Assembly: GCA_029532625.1 (NCBI GenBank)
Contig: JARFXM010000002.1
Coordinates: forward strand, 434,001 to 498,000
Direction of reading: 5' to 3'
Length of the DNA stretch: 64,000 bases
From: Lomentospora prolificans
Taxonomy: Eukaryota; Ascomycota; Sordariomycetes; Microascales; Microascaceae
Shown: one piece after another, positions 10,319 to 22,062 of the stretch
Numbering within the stretch: position 1 is the stretch's first letter
Layout: every line of letters begins with the position of its first letter
Notes under the pieces: model-generated
The model's input: only the letters and a program-made list of their open reading frames with translations
Told to the model about the DNA's origin: nothing
Database searches by the model: none
Made by a program: the position numbers and the translations under genes

Positions 10319-12001
10319 ATGTCGGCAGAATTTAACGGAACGGAGGGCGTCTTCGACGAAGGCTACTCCGCCGGTGTCTACGACATGAACATTTTCTACG
10401 ACGTACGTATCTCTTCATCCTACGCGCGCAAACGCGCCCCTCGTTTGCGCCGAAATGCGCAACGCTCGCTAACACGACGCTCCTCTATAGACCGGCAACA
10501 TGACCTGGATCATGGTCTGCAGCGCCCTCGTGCTTCTCATGATCCCCGGCGTCGGCTTCTTCTACGCCGGTCTCGCTCGTCGCAAGTCTGCCCTCTCGCT
10601 CATCTTCATGTGCATGATGAGCACGGCCGTCATCGGTTTCCAGTGGTTCTTCTGGGGCTACTCTCTCACATTCTCGCATACCGGCTCCGCGTTCCTCGGC
10701 GACCTGACCAACTTTGGTCTCAGGAAGGTCGTTGCCCATCCCTCCGTTGGCACCGACGCGCTCCCTGATATCCTCTTCTGCTTGTACCAGGGCATGTTTG
10801 CCTCCATTACGTGAGTTTCTTTTCTGTTTCCCTGGCCCCGACATACCGCGCATCTCGTGACACGAGCATATCAACTAACGGCGACCCCCCCCGCAAAAAA
10901 ATAGTCCCGCCCTCGCCATCGGTGCCATCGCCGACCGCGGCCGCATCCTCCCCGCCATGGTCTTCATCTTCATCTGGGGCACCATCGTCTACGACCCGAT
11001 CGCCTACTGGACCTGGAACGGTAACGGCTGGCTCTTCCAGCTCGGCTCCCTTGACTTCGCCGGAGGTACCCCCGTCCACATCTCCTCCGGTGTCGCAGCC
11101 CTCGCCTACGCCCTCATGCTCGGCCGCCGCAACGGCTACGACAGGGTTCGCGGTCTCCCCTACCGGCCCCACAACGTCACTCACGTCGTTCTCGGCACCG
11201 TATTCCTCTGGGTCGGCTGGTTCGGCTTCAACGGTGGTTCCGCCCTCTCCTCCAACATCCGCGCCGTCATGGCCTGCTACGTCACCAACCTCGCTGCCTG
11301 CGTCGGCGGCATTACCTGGACTCTTCTCGATTTCAGGCTGGAGGGCAAGTGGAGCACCATCGGTTTCTGTTCCGGCGCCATCTCCGGTCTCGTCGCCATC
11401 ACCCCCGCCGCTGGTTTCGTCACGCCCTGGGGTGCCTTTGTCATCGGCCTCGTCGGTGGCATCGCCTGCAACTTTGCCACCAAGCTCAAGTTCGTTCTCG
11501 GCATCGACGAGGGTCTCGATGTCTTCGCCGTCCATGGTGTCGGTGGTGTCGTTGGCAACCTCTTGACCGGTATCTTTGCCGCGTAAGTTTCCCCCCTTCT
11601 TCCTCTCTTCTGGGGCCCCCCGAGGGCCAAATAATCCATCTACGACTTTACGCCGACGCTAACGAAACCCCCCAAAAATTAGCCCCTACATTGCCAATCT
11701 TGACGGCAGCGACCCCATCGACGGAGGCTGGATCAACCGCAACTTCATCCAGCTCGGCTACCAGCTCGCCGGCACCACCGCCGGTTTCGCCTGGTCCTTC
11801 GTCGTCACCTGCATCATCCTCTTCGTCATGAACCTCATCCCCGGCCTCTCCCTCCGCGTCACAGTCGAGGAGGAGGAGCTGGGTCTCGACGACTGCCAGC
11901 TTGGCGAGTTCGCCTACGACTACGTCGAGCTCAGGAGGAACCCTGCTGATGCTCTCGCCGGCGCTACTCCTGTGCACGGTTCCACTGAGAAGATTGTTTA
12001 A
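10319..12001 (+). CDS. Ammonium transporter, Mep2/AmtB type
   Basis: Amt/Mep proteins are trimeric plasma-membrane channels that take up ammonium; Mep2-type members can also signal nitrogen starvation. Exons by eye: 10319-10402, 10491-10810, 10905-11582 and 11683-12001, together 466 residues plus stop. The protein has about eleven hydrophobic segments beginning at MTWIMVCSALVLLMIPGVGF. Signature residues are present: the conserved Asp of LGSLDFAGG (residue 185), the first pore His of GGTPVHISSG (193) and the second pore His of FAVHGVGG (345). Having His at the first twin-His site groups it with Mep2/AmtB rather than Mep1/Mep3, which carry Glu there. The cytoplasmic tail holds the conserved EELGLDDCQLGEFAYDY stretch. 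The tail after it is short, so a long autoregulatory C-terminus is absent. Convergent with the ThuA-like gene. Confidence 0.93.
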
Positions 12002-12342
12002 ACGGCTGTGATGCGGGACCTGTTACACGGTCTCCTGCTTGTTATAAACGATGATGACGACGGGCGTTGTAGGAAACATTTCTCATGCGCAATGCTTTGC
12101 AAGGGGAGGGACAGAAGTTGTTTATGTTGCGTGAACATAATATCACTGATACCACTTTCGCTCTTGCATCTTTAAATACTCTAGGTCTCCGTACCGGATA
12201 CCAGACAAAGTCATTTTAATCTAGAATATTCATTATTCGTATCGTATTGAAAGTGTACCAGTTCCGTGACTGTTCTACAAATATGTAAAATTCCAGACGA
12301 CAGTCGCCTGAAGAACAATGTACTTTAATTGAATAACAAGCT
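12002..12342. other. Convergent 3' spacer
   Basis: 341 bases between the stop codons of the ammonium transporter and the ThuA-like gene. AT-rich, with likely 3' ends of both transcripts. No gene seen. Confidence 0.5.
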
Positions 12343-13077
12343 TTAATCTTCCCTCTTGGCAGTCCAGAGGATGGCCCTCCGCAACTGCTCCATAAACCTC
12401 TTGTCCTTGTAAGCTTCGTCAAAATGCCCCAGCGCAGTGTAGAACGACCGCGCAGCCCCGATCTCCCTACACCAGGCAATTGGATGACCCGGTCCCATGG
12501 TTCCGCCTTCAAAGGACGTGTGGTCGACACTCAAAAGTATCGTAAGCGGGTCCAGGTCCTTGTTGGAGTTGGACTGGGGGTCGAGGGGGTTAGATTTGTA
12601 ATTATACCACTCGTCAAACCACGGAAGTGCGTCGCTGCTGCCGCCCGATTCGGGAACCCACGGGACAGCGAGGTAATGGTCCTTATTCTCGACCTTTAGT
12701 AGGCCGTTCTGTGGATCCGGGTGGGAGTCGAACCACGCGCCCACAAGCTTCTCGTACCACGGGTCGCTGTACATGGCGCCGGATGCGCAATGAACGCCAA
12801 CGTAACCGCCTCCGTTCGTGATGAATCCCTTGAGTGCATCCATCTGTGCTGTGGTGAGGACCTCGAGGGAATTTTGAAAGAATATGACGGTGGCGAAGCG
12901 AGCAAGAGACTCAGGCGTAAAGTAGGCCGCTGCGTCCTCGGTACTCACGACGGAGAAAAGGCCATTGGAATTCGTCGCTAGGTCGGCGAACGCAGCATGT
13001 CCGGCTGGGATGCAAGCATGACGGTAGCCCGCCGTCTTGCTGAAGACAAGGACTTGAAAGGATTCCGTTTCAGTCAT
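12343..13077 (-). CDS. ThuA-like domain protein (class I glutamine-amidotransferase fold)
   Basis: The single-exon 244-residue frame begins at an ATG and matches the ThuA family: VLVFSKTAGYRHACIP at the start, the FQNSLEVLTTAQMDALKGFI segment, GGGYVGVHCASG around residue 100, and the C-terminal PGHPIAWCREIGAARSFYTALGH block. ThuA was named from bacterial trehalose-utilisation clusters; the biochemical function of fungal members is not established, and some relatives are attached to glycoside hydrolases. There is no signal peptide or membrane segment, so a cytoplasmic protein is likely. The Cys in VHCASG occupies the nucleophile-elbow position of the amidotransferase fold, but catalysis is not shown for the family. 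It sits 245 bases from the phospholipase-D-like gene on the same strand; a functional link is not evident. Confidence 0.88.
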   Translation of the reverse strand: MTETESFQVLVFSKTAGYRHACIPAGHAAFADLATNSNGLFSVVSTEDAAAYFTPESLARFATVIFFQNSLEVLTTAQMDALKGFITNGGGYVGVHCASGAMYSDPWYEKLVGAWFDSHPDPQNGLLKVENKDHYLAVPWVPESGGSSDALPWFDEWYNYKSNPLDPQSNSNKDLDPLTILLSVDHTSFEGGTMGPGHPIAWCREIGAARSFYTALGHFDEAYKDKRFMEQLRRAILWTAKRED

Positions 13078-13322
13078 TATAGTGATAGCTGCTTGAAGTC
13101 GGATGAGAAGTGCGAGAAGAAAGGGGAAAATGGAAAGCGACCGGGTTAAAGGGCCGAGATCGGTGGAATATATTTACTCCGGACCATATGGCTACGATGT
13201 GCGCTGGATGAAACGTCACGATCCTTTCCATCATCGATTAAGAAGGGCGGGATCGCCGCCTGTGGGACAGTGTTTCGAACTAGATACACTGTACCCCGCG
13301 AAGCATCTTTGACGGGCCCGCT

Positions 13323-14855
13323 TCAGCCGATGGGAAACACTAGCTCGAGCCGCGTGCTTAACGGTTTATCCCACACCTCCGTATCCAAAGCAGGGGCGTA
13401 GAAGAGAATTCCTAGCTCCTGGCTCGTGTACCAACTCGCGCGGTCCATGTTCCCGGAGCCTAGGACCACGAATTCATTGTCAACACGCACCATCTTGATG
13501 TGTGAGAAGACGGGCTCGTTCTTGTCATGAGCGGCAACGGCTCCGGCATCAGGTTTATAGTAGAATATAGTGAGCGCCCCTGGTGGCGGTGGGTATCCAC
13601 CGGCCTCGAGGTCTGGCTCGACTGCGCTGGCCGCTGCGTGAGCGCTAAGGAGCTTCTGATATTGTTTGATAAAGGACTTGATGGAGAGAGAGTTCGTTGT
13701 TCCGGCGGTAACGAGCTGCTCGATTATCATCATATTCTTGCTCGTACGGATGGTGATGTCGACGCCGCGTGAGAGTGCAGATAAGAGGTGGGCGATGAAG
13801 GCGGCGCAGGTCAGATTCGGAGTGGTGATCTCGATGTGAGCTCGAGCGTTATCAATTAGAGTTAGGACTGCAGTATTAAGAGGTGTTGTCGGAGGTGCGG
13901 CAGGTTTGAGGAAGGGAAAGGGACGGAATCGGGGATTCATATGGTGCGAAGAGGGCAGAAGGACGGTGGGATACGTCGTTTTGGGAGGGAAGCGAAAAAG
14001 ACTCCGAGAAGGGTTCCCCCGGAACTGTAGACTGCTCGGAGCCTTGGGAAGCTGTAATTGCTCGCCGTTAATTCTGCTTCCGGCGGCAAGAGTGAATGGG
14101 GATAGAGGCCGCTTAGCATCATCCACGAGGGCCTTCTCACTTCCGTGTTCCCACACGTCATTGTAGAATTCAAGTAAGGTGGATACGGCAGGTCCTTCAA
14201 ACTCAATGCACGTCTCCAGCCAGGTTTCCCAGCTCACGTTGCAACTTGGCATAAATGCACGCGTCCTATCCACTATGAGGAACTTTGGGTGCATCACGCT
14301 AAATGGAAGAAAGAAGAGGCTCTTCACCGTCATGTCGATGCCCGCCTCCTTGAGGATCTTTTCGCTAGGCAGTCCAAGCGAAGGCCAAGCCCTTGGGGGG
14401 TATGTGTAACCGCTGCGACTTGGCGCATGGAACAGCTTCTGGAATAGCGACCTCGAGGAGAAGCATATTCGTATCCTTAGCGGGGGAAGAGATTCGTGAT
14501 CGTTATGATCCTCAACGGTGTCTCGGTAGCTCCGGGATATCCTTCTCTGCTCAGCTAGAGCTTCCAGAGTCTGCTTGAGCGCTGACAGGGTCGCAGACTC
14601 TGCCCAAAAACAAGTGACAAGTATAATCTCATGGCGAGCAGTAGATATCGCGGGGAGAAGTGTGTCGGCGAAGATACTCAGTCCAGAGCCGGCCCGGACG
14701 GTCCGTGGATTTGCCGTGGTGACGAGGCAGTCAGGATCCTGGAGGTGGTAATTCGGAAAGTCGCCGATCTGTTCAGCCCTATGCAACTTGAGGGAGTCCT
14801 TCCATGGGCCGACAAACGAGTGCGGCATCGTGGATGGGGGCGCTTCTCCACTCAT
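13323..14855 (-). CDS. Phospholipase D / transphosphatidylase family protein with two HKD motifs
   Basis: PLD-superfamily enzymes cleave or transfer phosphodiester bonds through two HxKxxxxD motifs. The single-exon 510-residue frame has both intact: HPKFLIVD at about residue 190 followed by SCNVSW, and HIKMVRVD at about 455 followed by GSGNMDRAS. The distance and the GSxN-type element after the second motif match the family. The frame starts with an ATG and no signal peptide is seen. The nearest relatives by architecture are fungal proteins with cardiolipin-synthase-like PLD repeats, but substrate cannot be told from sequence. A central stretch (about 270-330) is Pro/Ser/Phe-rich and divergent. 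Confidence 0.88.
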   Translation of the reverse strand: MSGEAPPSTMPHSFVGPWKDSLKLHRAEQIGDFPNYHLQDPDCLVTTANPRTVRAGSGLSIFADTLLPAISTARHEIILVTCFWAESATLSALKQTLEALAEQRRISRSYRDTVEDHNDHESLPPLRIRICFSSRSLFQKLFHAPSRSGYTYPPRAWPSLGLPSEKILKEAGIDMTVKSLFFLPFSVMHPKFLIVDRTRAFMPSCNVSWETWLETCIEFEGPAVSTLLEFYNDVWEHGSEKALVDDAKRPLSPFTLAAGSRINGEQLQLPKAPSSLQFRGNPSRSLFRFPPKTTYPTVLLPSSHHMNPRFRPFPFLKPAAPPTTPLNTAVLTLIDNARAHIEITTPNLTCAAFIAHLLSALSRGVDITIRTSKNMMIIEQLVTAGTTNSLSIKSFIKQYQKLLSAHAAASAVEPDLEAGGYPPPPGALTIFYYKPDAGAVAAHDKNEPVFSHIKMVRVDNEFVVLGSGNMDRASWYTSQELGILFYAPALDTEVWDKPLSTRLELVFPIG

Positions 14856-17853
14856 AGTATCGGCGTGGAAGCCCCGGGGGGGGCGCGCGTCGTTGCTACG
14901 CGTTGACGTGGGATAGAGATGAGGGTCGCACGAGAACGGGCCAGGCTGACGGGAAACGTGGGAGAAGGAAAAAAAATTAATAACAATTTCCGAAATGGAA
15001 ACAAAAAACCTGGACCATAACCGCGATAAATCTGAATTCAGAAAATCCTACAGACGGGCTGCAGCATCGCGAGATGAAAGAATCAGCAATGTCAGCATAG
15101 CGTAGCAACGAGGTGAGAAAAAAGAGCTAAGGTAATGCTTCTCCCTCAATGCCAAGACTGAATCCGGGCCCTGTTTCATCATCCGTAGGATCCAAGTGAT
15201 CGATCCTTCGTTGGTTGCTCGAGATTGTCATTGGTAATAAAGATAATGTTAAGGGGGAAAAGGGACTTGAGACGGGTCTTCCCGTGGTTAGGCCATTCAA
15301 TATTCCTAAATGGGAATAGCCAGCACCACGGAGCGACCTGGAGGATTCATACTATTATTATTATTACTTCGTACTCGTCGTTGAGGTGAACAGTCCGCCC
15401 GCAATTGGCAGGCTTGGCTCTTTAATCCACATTGACCAGCTGTCAGACTTTATGCACGGAAGGTGCAATGTGCACTCCAAGGGCGGGATGGACGGCGTTG
15501 GGCACAATTCACGAACTTGGAAGGACTCACCCAGAGTCACCTCCTGATCCCAGTAAGCCAGGTAGATGTGAAGATTGCCCCCCCAAAAGCTTCAAATCAC
15601 GATGGGGTGTCTCATTTCCGGGTTTCGATGAGAATAACCACAACGACACAAGAATGTTCTCGCCTGGTTACGACCGCGTCTACTGCCTGGCGATGCCTGC
15701 TCTCCCCTGCCAGCCCCGATCTCCAGCGCTATTACATATGTCCGGCCGTTGAGGAAAACACCCGCAGGATACATGCGAGGACTCAGAGCACGAGGAAGGC
15801 CACAGATTTGTGGTCACCATCCATCTCAGGCACGCACGCCCACAGTGCTGCTCGTACCCTTGCGTGAGTGATCAGGAGCTTTTATTCCCAGAAATTGAAC
15901 CGATCTAGTGGATCCACGTCGGTCGACGTCCCAGTTGACCCGTCTGGGATGCTGCTCGGTACCCGCTCCGTAAAAATCCTGACCAGGTCCCATCCATCGG
16001 GTCTGCACAAGGGTCCTCAATACGATGTCTGATATACAGATGTGATGAAGTGCAGAGTGAGCCGCGCCACTGCACAACGGCCCACTTGTGCACGCCCCTG
16101 AGCCCTGACGGAGTCAGGAATTCCCACAATTAATGTTCCCTCCCTTTCACGCAAGCATGATCCCCAACAGCGAGGACGATGACTGGAGGCGTAACCAATG
16201 CCGATGTTCCTGCCGTTGGCTCTCAGGTCGAGCGGCTACATGTGGGTGAGACTGGTCAGCACTAATTGCGTGTGCGGATTCGATGATACTGAGGAGAGGC
16301 TTAGACTTGATGGACTTACATTAGGTCCGACCCAAAGATAGTATTTTCGATATTTCGAAGCCTCCTGCAAATCTCCGGATACAGCTTTCGCCGTTGGCTG
16401 GCTTTCAACCGCCTCTCATCTGCCCTTCGTCCGTTGCTCGTCCGTGGTACGGGGTGTCCTAGCTCCCACCCCGGAATCGAGCAACAACTGGCATTTAGGA
16501 AGGAGATCATAAGCCAATACGCGACTCGATAATGCCTCCAAGTAAGTCGCTCACAAGTGTCAGATTACGCTTCGTCCCATCTCACCGCGGCAAATAACAA
16601 CTACCCGCCCCCCAACAAGCGTCGCCCCCAAGTTGCAGCCAATTAACCGGCTCAATATTTCCTTGTATTTGCCGGGTTCGACCTGTTGAAAGAATGAAGA
16701 AAACAAGAGAGGACGTCGTGTAGCTCAATCCGGGAAAGGGTCAAAATGTTTCGACGGGCCCCTTTGTTTCAACTCAACCCTCGCCCGAAGGTCTAAGCCT
16801 CCTTACGGCGCTGGGACCCACCCGCAAGTTCACCTTCATTCAGCCCCTAGCATTTCCCCTTGGACGAATCGCGATTCTTGCAGTCAGTCCGGGCCCTGTC
16901 AGGAGTGACTTTGGGGTAGCCCTACGGTTTGCCGCCTTTTCTTTTTTCCCTCTTTTTCTTGCTTTTCTGCGGAAGAAGGAAAGTTTCTCTCCAGAGCCCC
17001 TTTTGCCGGTGTTGTGAGAGCAGCAAAAATCTACACCAAGGAGGGTATTTGCATGAATCCAGGATGAGCCAATGGGTGAGACGTTTCGATTGAAAGCGTC
17101 TCGCCACAGCCAAAGCGTTGGGTTTAGCGCTGCCCTTTCTCTGTGCATGCGTGTGCTGGCTCTACCCAATCGACCACAATAGAACCAGGGGTAAGCCGCC
17201 ACGCCACGAAGAAGCCAATTCGGAGACAAATATGCAAAAGGGAAGACCTCCACATCGGCGCCAGGGCTGCGGTAGTACTTGAAGTGTACTTCTGCAGAAG
17301 GAACACACGCTGGCGTTTGTTGCCAGCCCTACTAGATCCTTAAGGTCAAGGTATTCACACAAAGGGCTACTAAGAATAGCGTAGAGAAAGTACTCCGAGA
17401 GCGCTGGGGTCGCGATCGTCCCGTCTCGGTACATCGTGAGTACTGTGACTCGTCTATGTAGGATTCTGCTCCGCTTCGACTCGATTCCCAGGTGCATACT
17501 GCCCCCTTGCTCCCATTTCACCATGCAATGGAGTGGCAGTCAGGGGCGGTGCCTTGTAATAGTTTGATATTCCAATATATGACTTCCTTGACACCCAACC
17601 GGTTCATGAAAGTTTATTTTCCTCTTGTGCTCATCCTACTTTGACACTGCGTGCTTAAAACTGAGTCGACAACCAGCTGCTTCTGTTTATTTCCTGCGGT
17701 GATTCTTCCCTCGTTACAAGACGGTCTATTCCTCCACGATTCTCTTTCCCTTGGCTGGTTCCAACACTTGAATCCCTCGTCTCACCGTCTAGATCTCTTT
17801 GCCCCGTCCTTCCAACAAGTACCCTCCTTCGGGCCGTTTCGCGAATCCTCACC
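14856..17853. other. 3 kb gene-poor interval
   Basis: No gene is supported. The stretch has an (ATT)n microsatellite near 15352-15366, AT-rich DNA around 14965-15400, and overlapping chance frames of up to about 137 codons. The last 300 bases, pyrimidine-rich, are probably the promoter and leader of the bestrophin-family gene. Confidence 0.45.
15352..15366. repeat. (ATT)n microsatellite
   Basis: About five copies of ATT, in AT-rich intergenic DNA upstream of the bestrophin-family gene. It is short and probably neutral. Confidence 0.7.
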
Positions 17854-19589
17854 ATGGGCGACGACGTTCCCAGCCACCATGCTGAGATCCGGAAGTCCGA
17901 CCCGCCCTCACTGGCTTCCTCGGGCAAGCAACCTACCCTCCAAATCAACGGTGTGTCCAGCATCGACCGCAGCAAGACGATGGAGGCCGAGGTCCTCTCG
18001 CCTACCGCGTCTATGACCCCGAATCCATTCCTGTCTCGGTCCAACACGCTGGACATTGACGACTACTTTGTAAGTGGCGATCCTCTTCAGACGTCGCGAG
18101 AGGTGTTTTGGATCCGTCTGGCGCAAACTTCTCGAGTTAGTTATGAAGCCCCTGGCTAATTGTTGGGAAATAGGTTGGTCCTCGTGACATTGCCAAGCAC
18201 TCGAAATGGCCTCTCTTCCTTCAAATGCACGGCAGTATCCTTCCCAAGATGATCATTCCTCTCGTGTGGGTCGGTTGTTGGGCCACAGCCATCACCTGCA
18301 TATCCGAACTCGTCCAGCCTCGTGAGTGGAGAATCCGACGTCTCTCAAAAGTGTTCCGTCGAAAACTCGCTAACCAGGCCTCGAATAGTTGGTGTCAACT
18401 CCGTCCTGCTTACCATCACCGGTTTCGTCGTCGGTTTGGGTCTTTCTTTCCGAAGCTCCACCGCCTATGAGCGATACGCTGAGGGCCGCCGATACTGGGC
18501 CCAGCTCACGCTCGCCTGCCAGAACCTCGGCCGCGTTTTCTGGGTGCACGCCCGCGAGACGGACCCCGATCCGGAGAAGCAAAAGGCTCACCTTCTCCAG
18601 GCCATGACGTGCACCAACCTCATCGTCGCGTTCACCATCGCGCTCAAGCACAAGCTTCGCTTCGAGCCTTACACCGCCTACGACGACCTTTCGCACCTCG
18701 TCGCTCATCTCCAGACTTTTGCTGGAACCGCCACGGCCGACGACCCTTCCAAGGCCGAGCTTCCTCGCAAGAACATCTTCAAGGAAGTTGGCGAATACCT
18801 GGGCGTTTCCTTTGCTGCTAGCAATCCCCGCAAGATGCTCAAGAAGGCGCAGCTTCCCCTCGGTAACCTTCCCCTCGAGATCCTCAACTATCTCGGTCGC
18901 TGCACGGATAAGTTCGTCGAGGAGGGCAAGCTCCCCGTCCCCATGCAGCAGACCCTTGCTTGTAAGTTTTTTTTTGTCCTTCCGCCGAGATCCTGGGATT
19001 CGCCTCGCTTTTGACTTTGCAGGGATGCCGATGCTGACGCCACCATCCAGATAACAACATCCTCGCCCTCAACGACGTCCTCACCGGAACCGAGCGCGTT
19101 CTCAACACGCCCCTCCCCATCGCCTACACCATCGCCATCTCTCAAATTACCTGGGTCTACGTCATGCTCCTCCCCTTCCAGCTCTACCCTGTCCTCGACT
19201 GGAAGACCATCCCCGCCACCATTGCCGCCTCCTACATCATCCTCGGCATCCTCATGATTGGCCGCGAGATCGAGAACCCCTTCGGCCAGGACGTCAACGA
19301 TCTGCCCCTCGAGCACTACTGTGACCAGGTTGCCACCGAGATGGACGTCATTGCCGCCCAGTCCATGCATCTCGAGAACCTCATGAACCATGTCGAGAGC
19401 GGCAAGAACAGGGTGCTCTTCCCCGTCAGCTCGGCTTCTTACAACAGCTGGAAGATGAGGAGCGAGGAGAGGCTGAGGGATGCCATTAAGAACAAGCCCC
19501 TCGCTACTTTCCAGTCGAGGTCCCACCATGTGGGCGAGACGACCTCCGTTCAACAGGAGGCTTCCATTGTTGGCGAGAAGAAGGTTTGA
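17854..19589 (+). CDS. Bestrophin / UPF0187-family anion channel
   Basis: Bestrophin-family proteins form pentameric anion channels; fungal and plant members of this branch are less studied than animal bestrophins. Exons by eye: 17854-18069, 18174-18321, 18389-18961 and 19051-19589, giving 491 residues plus stop. After a Ser/Pro-rich N-terminus of about 75 residues come the family landmarks: SKWPLFLQMHGSILPKMI, the first membrane pair around VWVGCWATAITC and LLTITGFVVGLGLSF, then RSSTAYERYAEGRRYWAQL, which is the most diagnostic motif. The C-terminal half has ISQITWVYVMLLPFQLY and the IGREIENPFGQDVNDLPLE block. The last 60 residues are polar. Localisation cannot be read from sequence; the plasma membrane or an internal membrane are both possible. 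Confidence 0.88.
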
Positions 19590-20036
19590 GTGGTAGGTCT
19601 GAGCGCTGCAAGTATGCTTGTCTGAGAGGCATGCCGGATGAATGCACACCGCAAACATGGGTAATAGGGATCATTTGATTGATACATTTACATTTCAATT
19701 TGGCGCTCTCGGCTTGGAGCAACAGGAATATAAAAAAGAAAGAGTGGTGTACAAGATATGCTATATTTATATTTTTCACCTGAGGCGTCTTGAGCATTTG
19801 GGTTTTAGTCCAATTTTCAATTCAATTTGTTGGTCACATCGTGGTCATAAATATCAATGAAGACCATCCCACTCAGCCTGCCTCCTCTACCTATTGTCAT
19901 GAGTTGCATTGTTTGACTTAACCAAGTTCTTTTGCGGTTTTCTTGTGCCGTGGGCCCTTTCCCCTCAAAGGAAGGAGCGATGGACTTGGTTCCTTCCAGT
20001 TCAGCCCTCTGATTCCGGAAGGCCTGAGTGGGGCCG

Positions 20037-20164
20037 TGATTCAGTGAATCAGTCCGGGATAGCACGCGGCAAAGCACATTCCACCTGTGATTCAGCTAAG
20101 GAGAGCAAACAGCAATAGCATTCAGCCACTGATTCAGGCTAGGATATTGGAGATAGGTGATTCA
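20037..20164. repeat. Cluster of five TGATTCA/TGAATCA heptamers
   Basis: TGATTCA occurs at 20037-20043, 20088-20094, 20130-20136 and 20158-20164, and its reverse complement TGAATCA at 20045-20051, so the first two form an inverted pair one base apart. Two copies are extended (TGATTCAG then CTAAGGA or GCTAGGA), which may mean a decayed tandem repeat of about 42 bases. The heptamer differs by one base from the bZIP (Gcn4/AP-1) core TGACTCA. Function is not known. Confidence 0.6.
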
Positions 20165-21388
20165 GATACTACCAGTGCACAATCAGCTAGCTCCTCTGAA
20201 CATCTCAGCCTAGATCCCCCAGCTTACCTCTCTCTCCCCGATAGAACATGAATCCCACTACCTAAACCCTCCCTTACTACATCTACTATCTAACCCCTCC
20301 CTCCCTACCTTTTCGACTCAAGACTTGGTTCATATAAAATGATATCTGCTATTTTAATATCTGGGCCACCAACTTAATCCCAGCTATCACCATTGTATCC
20401 AGCCTCGACCATCTCGGGCCTTGAGCTACCGTCCTCTCATCTACCTTAGGTTCCGATGGGTTGCATGGAGACTTCCTGGCGTTCATCGCATGGCAGCTAC
20501 GTATACTTTCCTGACCTCCACCCCAACGAGCCCGCGTCTTCGAACGGGACCTTTTCATAAGATTGAACACTCACTTGGCCTTTAACAAGGAGCATGATTC
20601 TGGGCTGGCCGCTGGCGGCAGAGCTCATATGTACAAAATTCAACATCAGGCTCAGGCATCGAGCCTGCTTTCAAAACTTCAGGCCAGTGACCTTGACTCG
20701 CGCTTGTTAATGGCCGACGAGTACTGCTAGTCAGTGGTGCTTCGGCTTCTCGTTCCAAAAGCCTTCTAATTCTTCCAGGGTCGACCATACGAGTATGGAA
20801 GTTTCGTGCCCGTTAGACACGGGGTCGGATTTTCAGCCGCTATAGACAGGAGCTGCATCTCTAAGTAATCTGTGAACACGAATGCTCCTTTCTAGGGTGA
20901 ACACCTAAGACAAGCGAACGAGCACGAGTCTATCCGCTTCCTGGGTTTCTCTCCCGCAAAGTTGATCGGGCCAATTCACAACTACACGTCAAAGGTATTG
21001 TGAAGTGGGACCCTCCAGAGGCGCTCAATCGGCCATTGATGGTCCTCTCTACTCCATGGATAGAAGCGGTCAATACAGCCAGCAATTATCAGTAGTGACC
21101 TCTCATGGCGGGAAGTGCGCAGATGAACATCAGACTAACTGGACAAGTAATCGATCAGTACTCTCCTCCTCCAGTCTGAAATAGCGAGCCACGACGTACA
21201 ACAGACCAAGAGCTTTCAGCGTAGCAACCAAGCAACCAAAATCATCTAATCCAGACTCTCCGCAAAATGATGCACTTGTGGTGGGGTTCGCAACTCTAGA
21301 GGTGAGCCTAAGCATCGGTTCCAACCTAGATTTGAGGGCGTATTGTGCTCCCGATATTTGATGGGTGAGACAGTCGTCGACGTCCAAA

Positions 21389-21402
21389 CCCCCCCCCCCC
21401 CC
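21389..21402 (+). repeat. Homopolymer run of 14 C
   Basis: An uninterrupted run of 14 cytosines in intergenic DNA. It may be a true mononucleotide repeat, and its length could also be a sequencing approximation. Confidence 0.8.
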
Positions 21403-22062
21403 AAAATTTAAACACTAGGGCGGTCCGTCTCAGCTTTACTCTCAAACGCTGAGCGCGAGTAATTGGGCCCGGTTGCTCTGCGACTTATCTCTACTGCATT
21501 TTCACTACCTTCATAACCGCGAACCGCTAGAGCTACAAAGGAAATCCGCTGTGACAAGCCCCCGTCTTCATCCGGCAATGTTTGACCCCCGGCCACTGGC
21601 TTGTGCTAGCTACCCACAGATTTTGTTGTTGGCCTGTGTCGCTGGCGGGCATCACAACACCTCAACTGCGTTTAACCCTGAACGCCTCGTCACTTCTTGG
21701 GGCATCAGTATCGAAGTTCGTCCAGAAAACTCACAGATCTATCAGGAGAACTATCACACCTAGCCGTCCGTTATGATGCCGGTCTCGCAGGCTGGTTAGT
21801 AAGAAGCAGACTGACTCTACCAATCTAGGGGCAATGGAGAAAAGATGCCATGGACCTTATGAGAGACTTGAATACAAGGGATACAATTCTGTCAAATTGA
21901 CGAGGGTATTCATGACTCTGTGCTACTGTACATTCTTATCATACATGCGTGAAGTACCTTTTGTGATCCACCGTGACGCCTGCGAGTAAATGCCAAATCC
22001 GTGACCATATTTCGTATCCCCCTTGTCTCTTGTAAAGCCGCTCGTCTAGGTATGAATGCCTC

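Larger units (their letters stand above)
19590..22062. other. Convergent intergenic region with heptamer cluster and poly-C
   Basis: About 2.5 kb between the 3' ends of the bestrophin-family gene and the cyclin H gene. No gene is supported. It contains the TGATTCA cluster (20037-20164) and a 14-base C run (21389-21402), both listed separately. An AT-rich 3' end follows the first gene. Being downstream of both neighbours, it has no obvious promoter role for either. Confidence 0.45.

Noticed and set aside
10807..11566. Long opposite and shifted frames over the ammonium transporter
   Set aside because: They are Gly/Glu- or Ser/Pro-rich shadows of a C-ending codon bias; the transporter frame is unambiguous.
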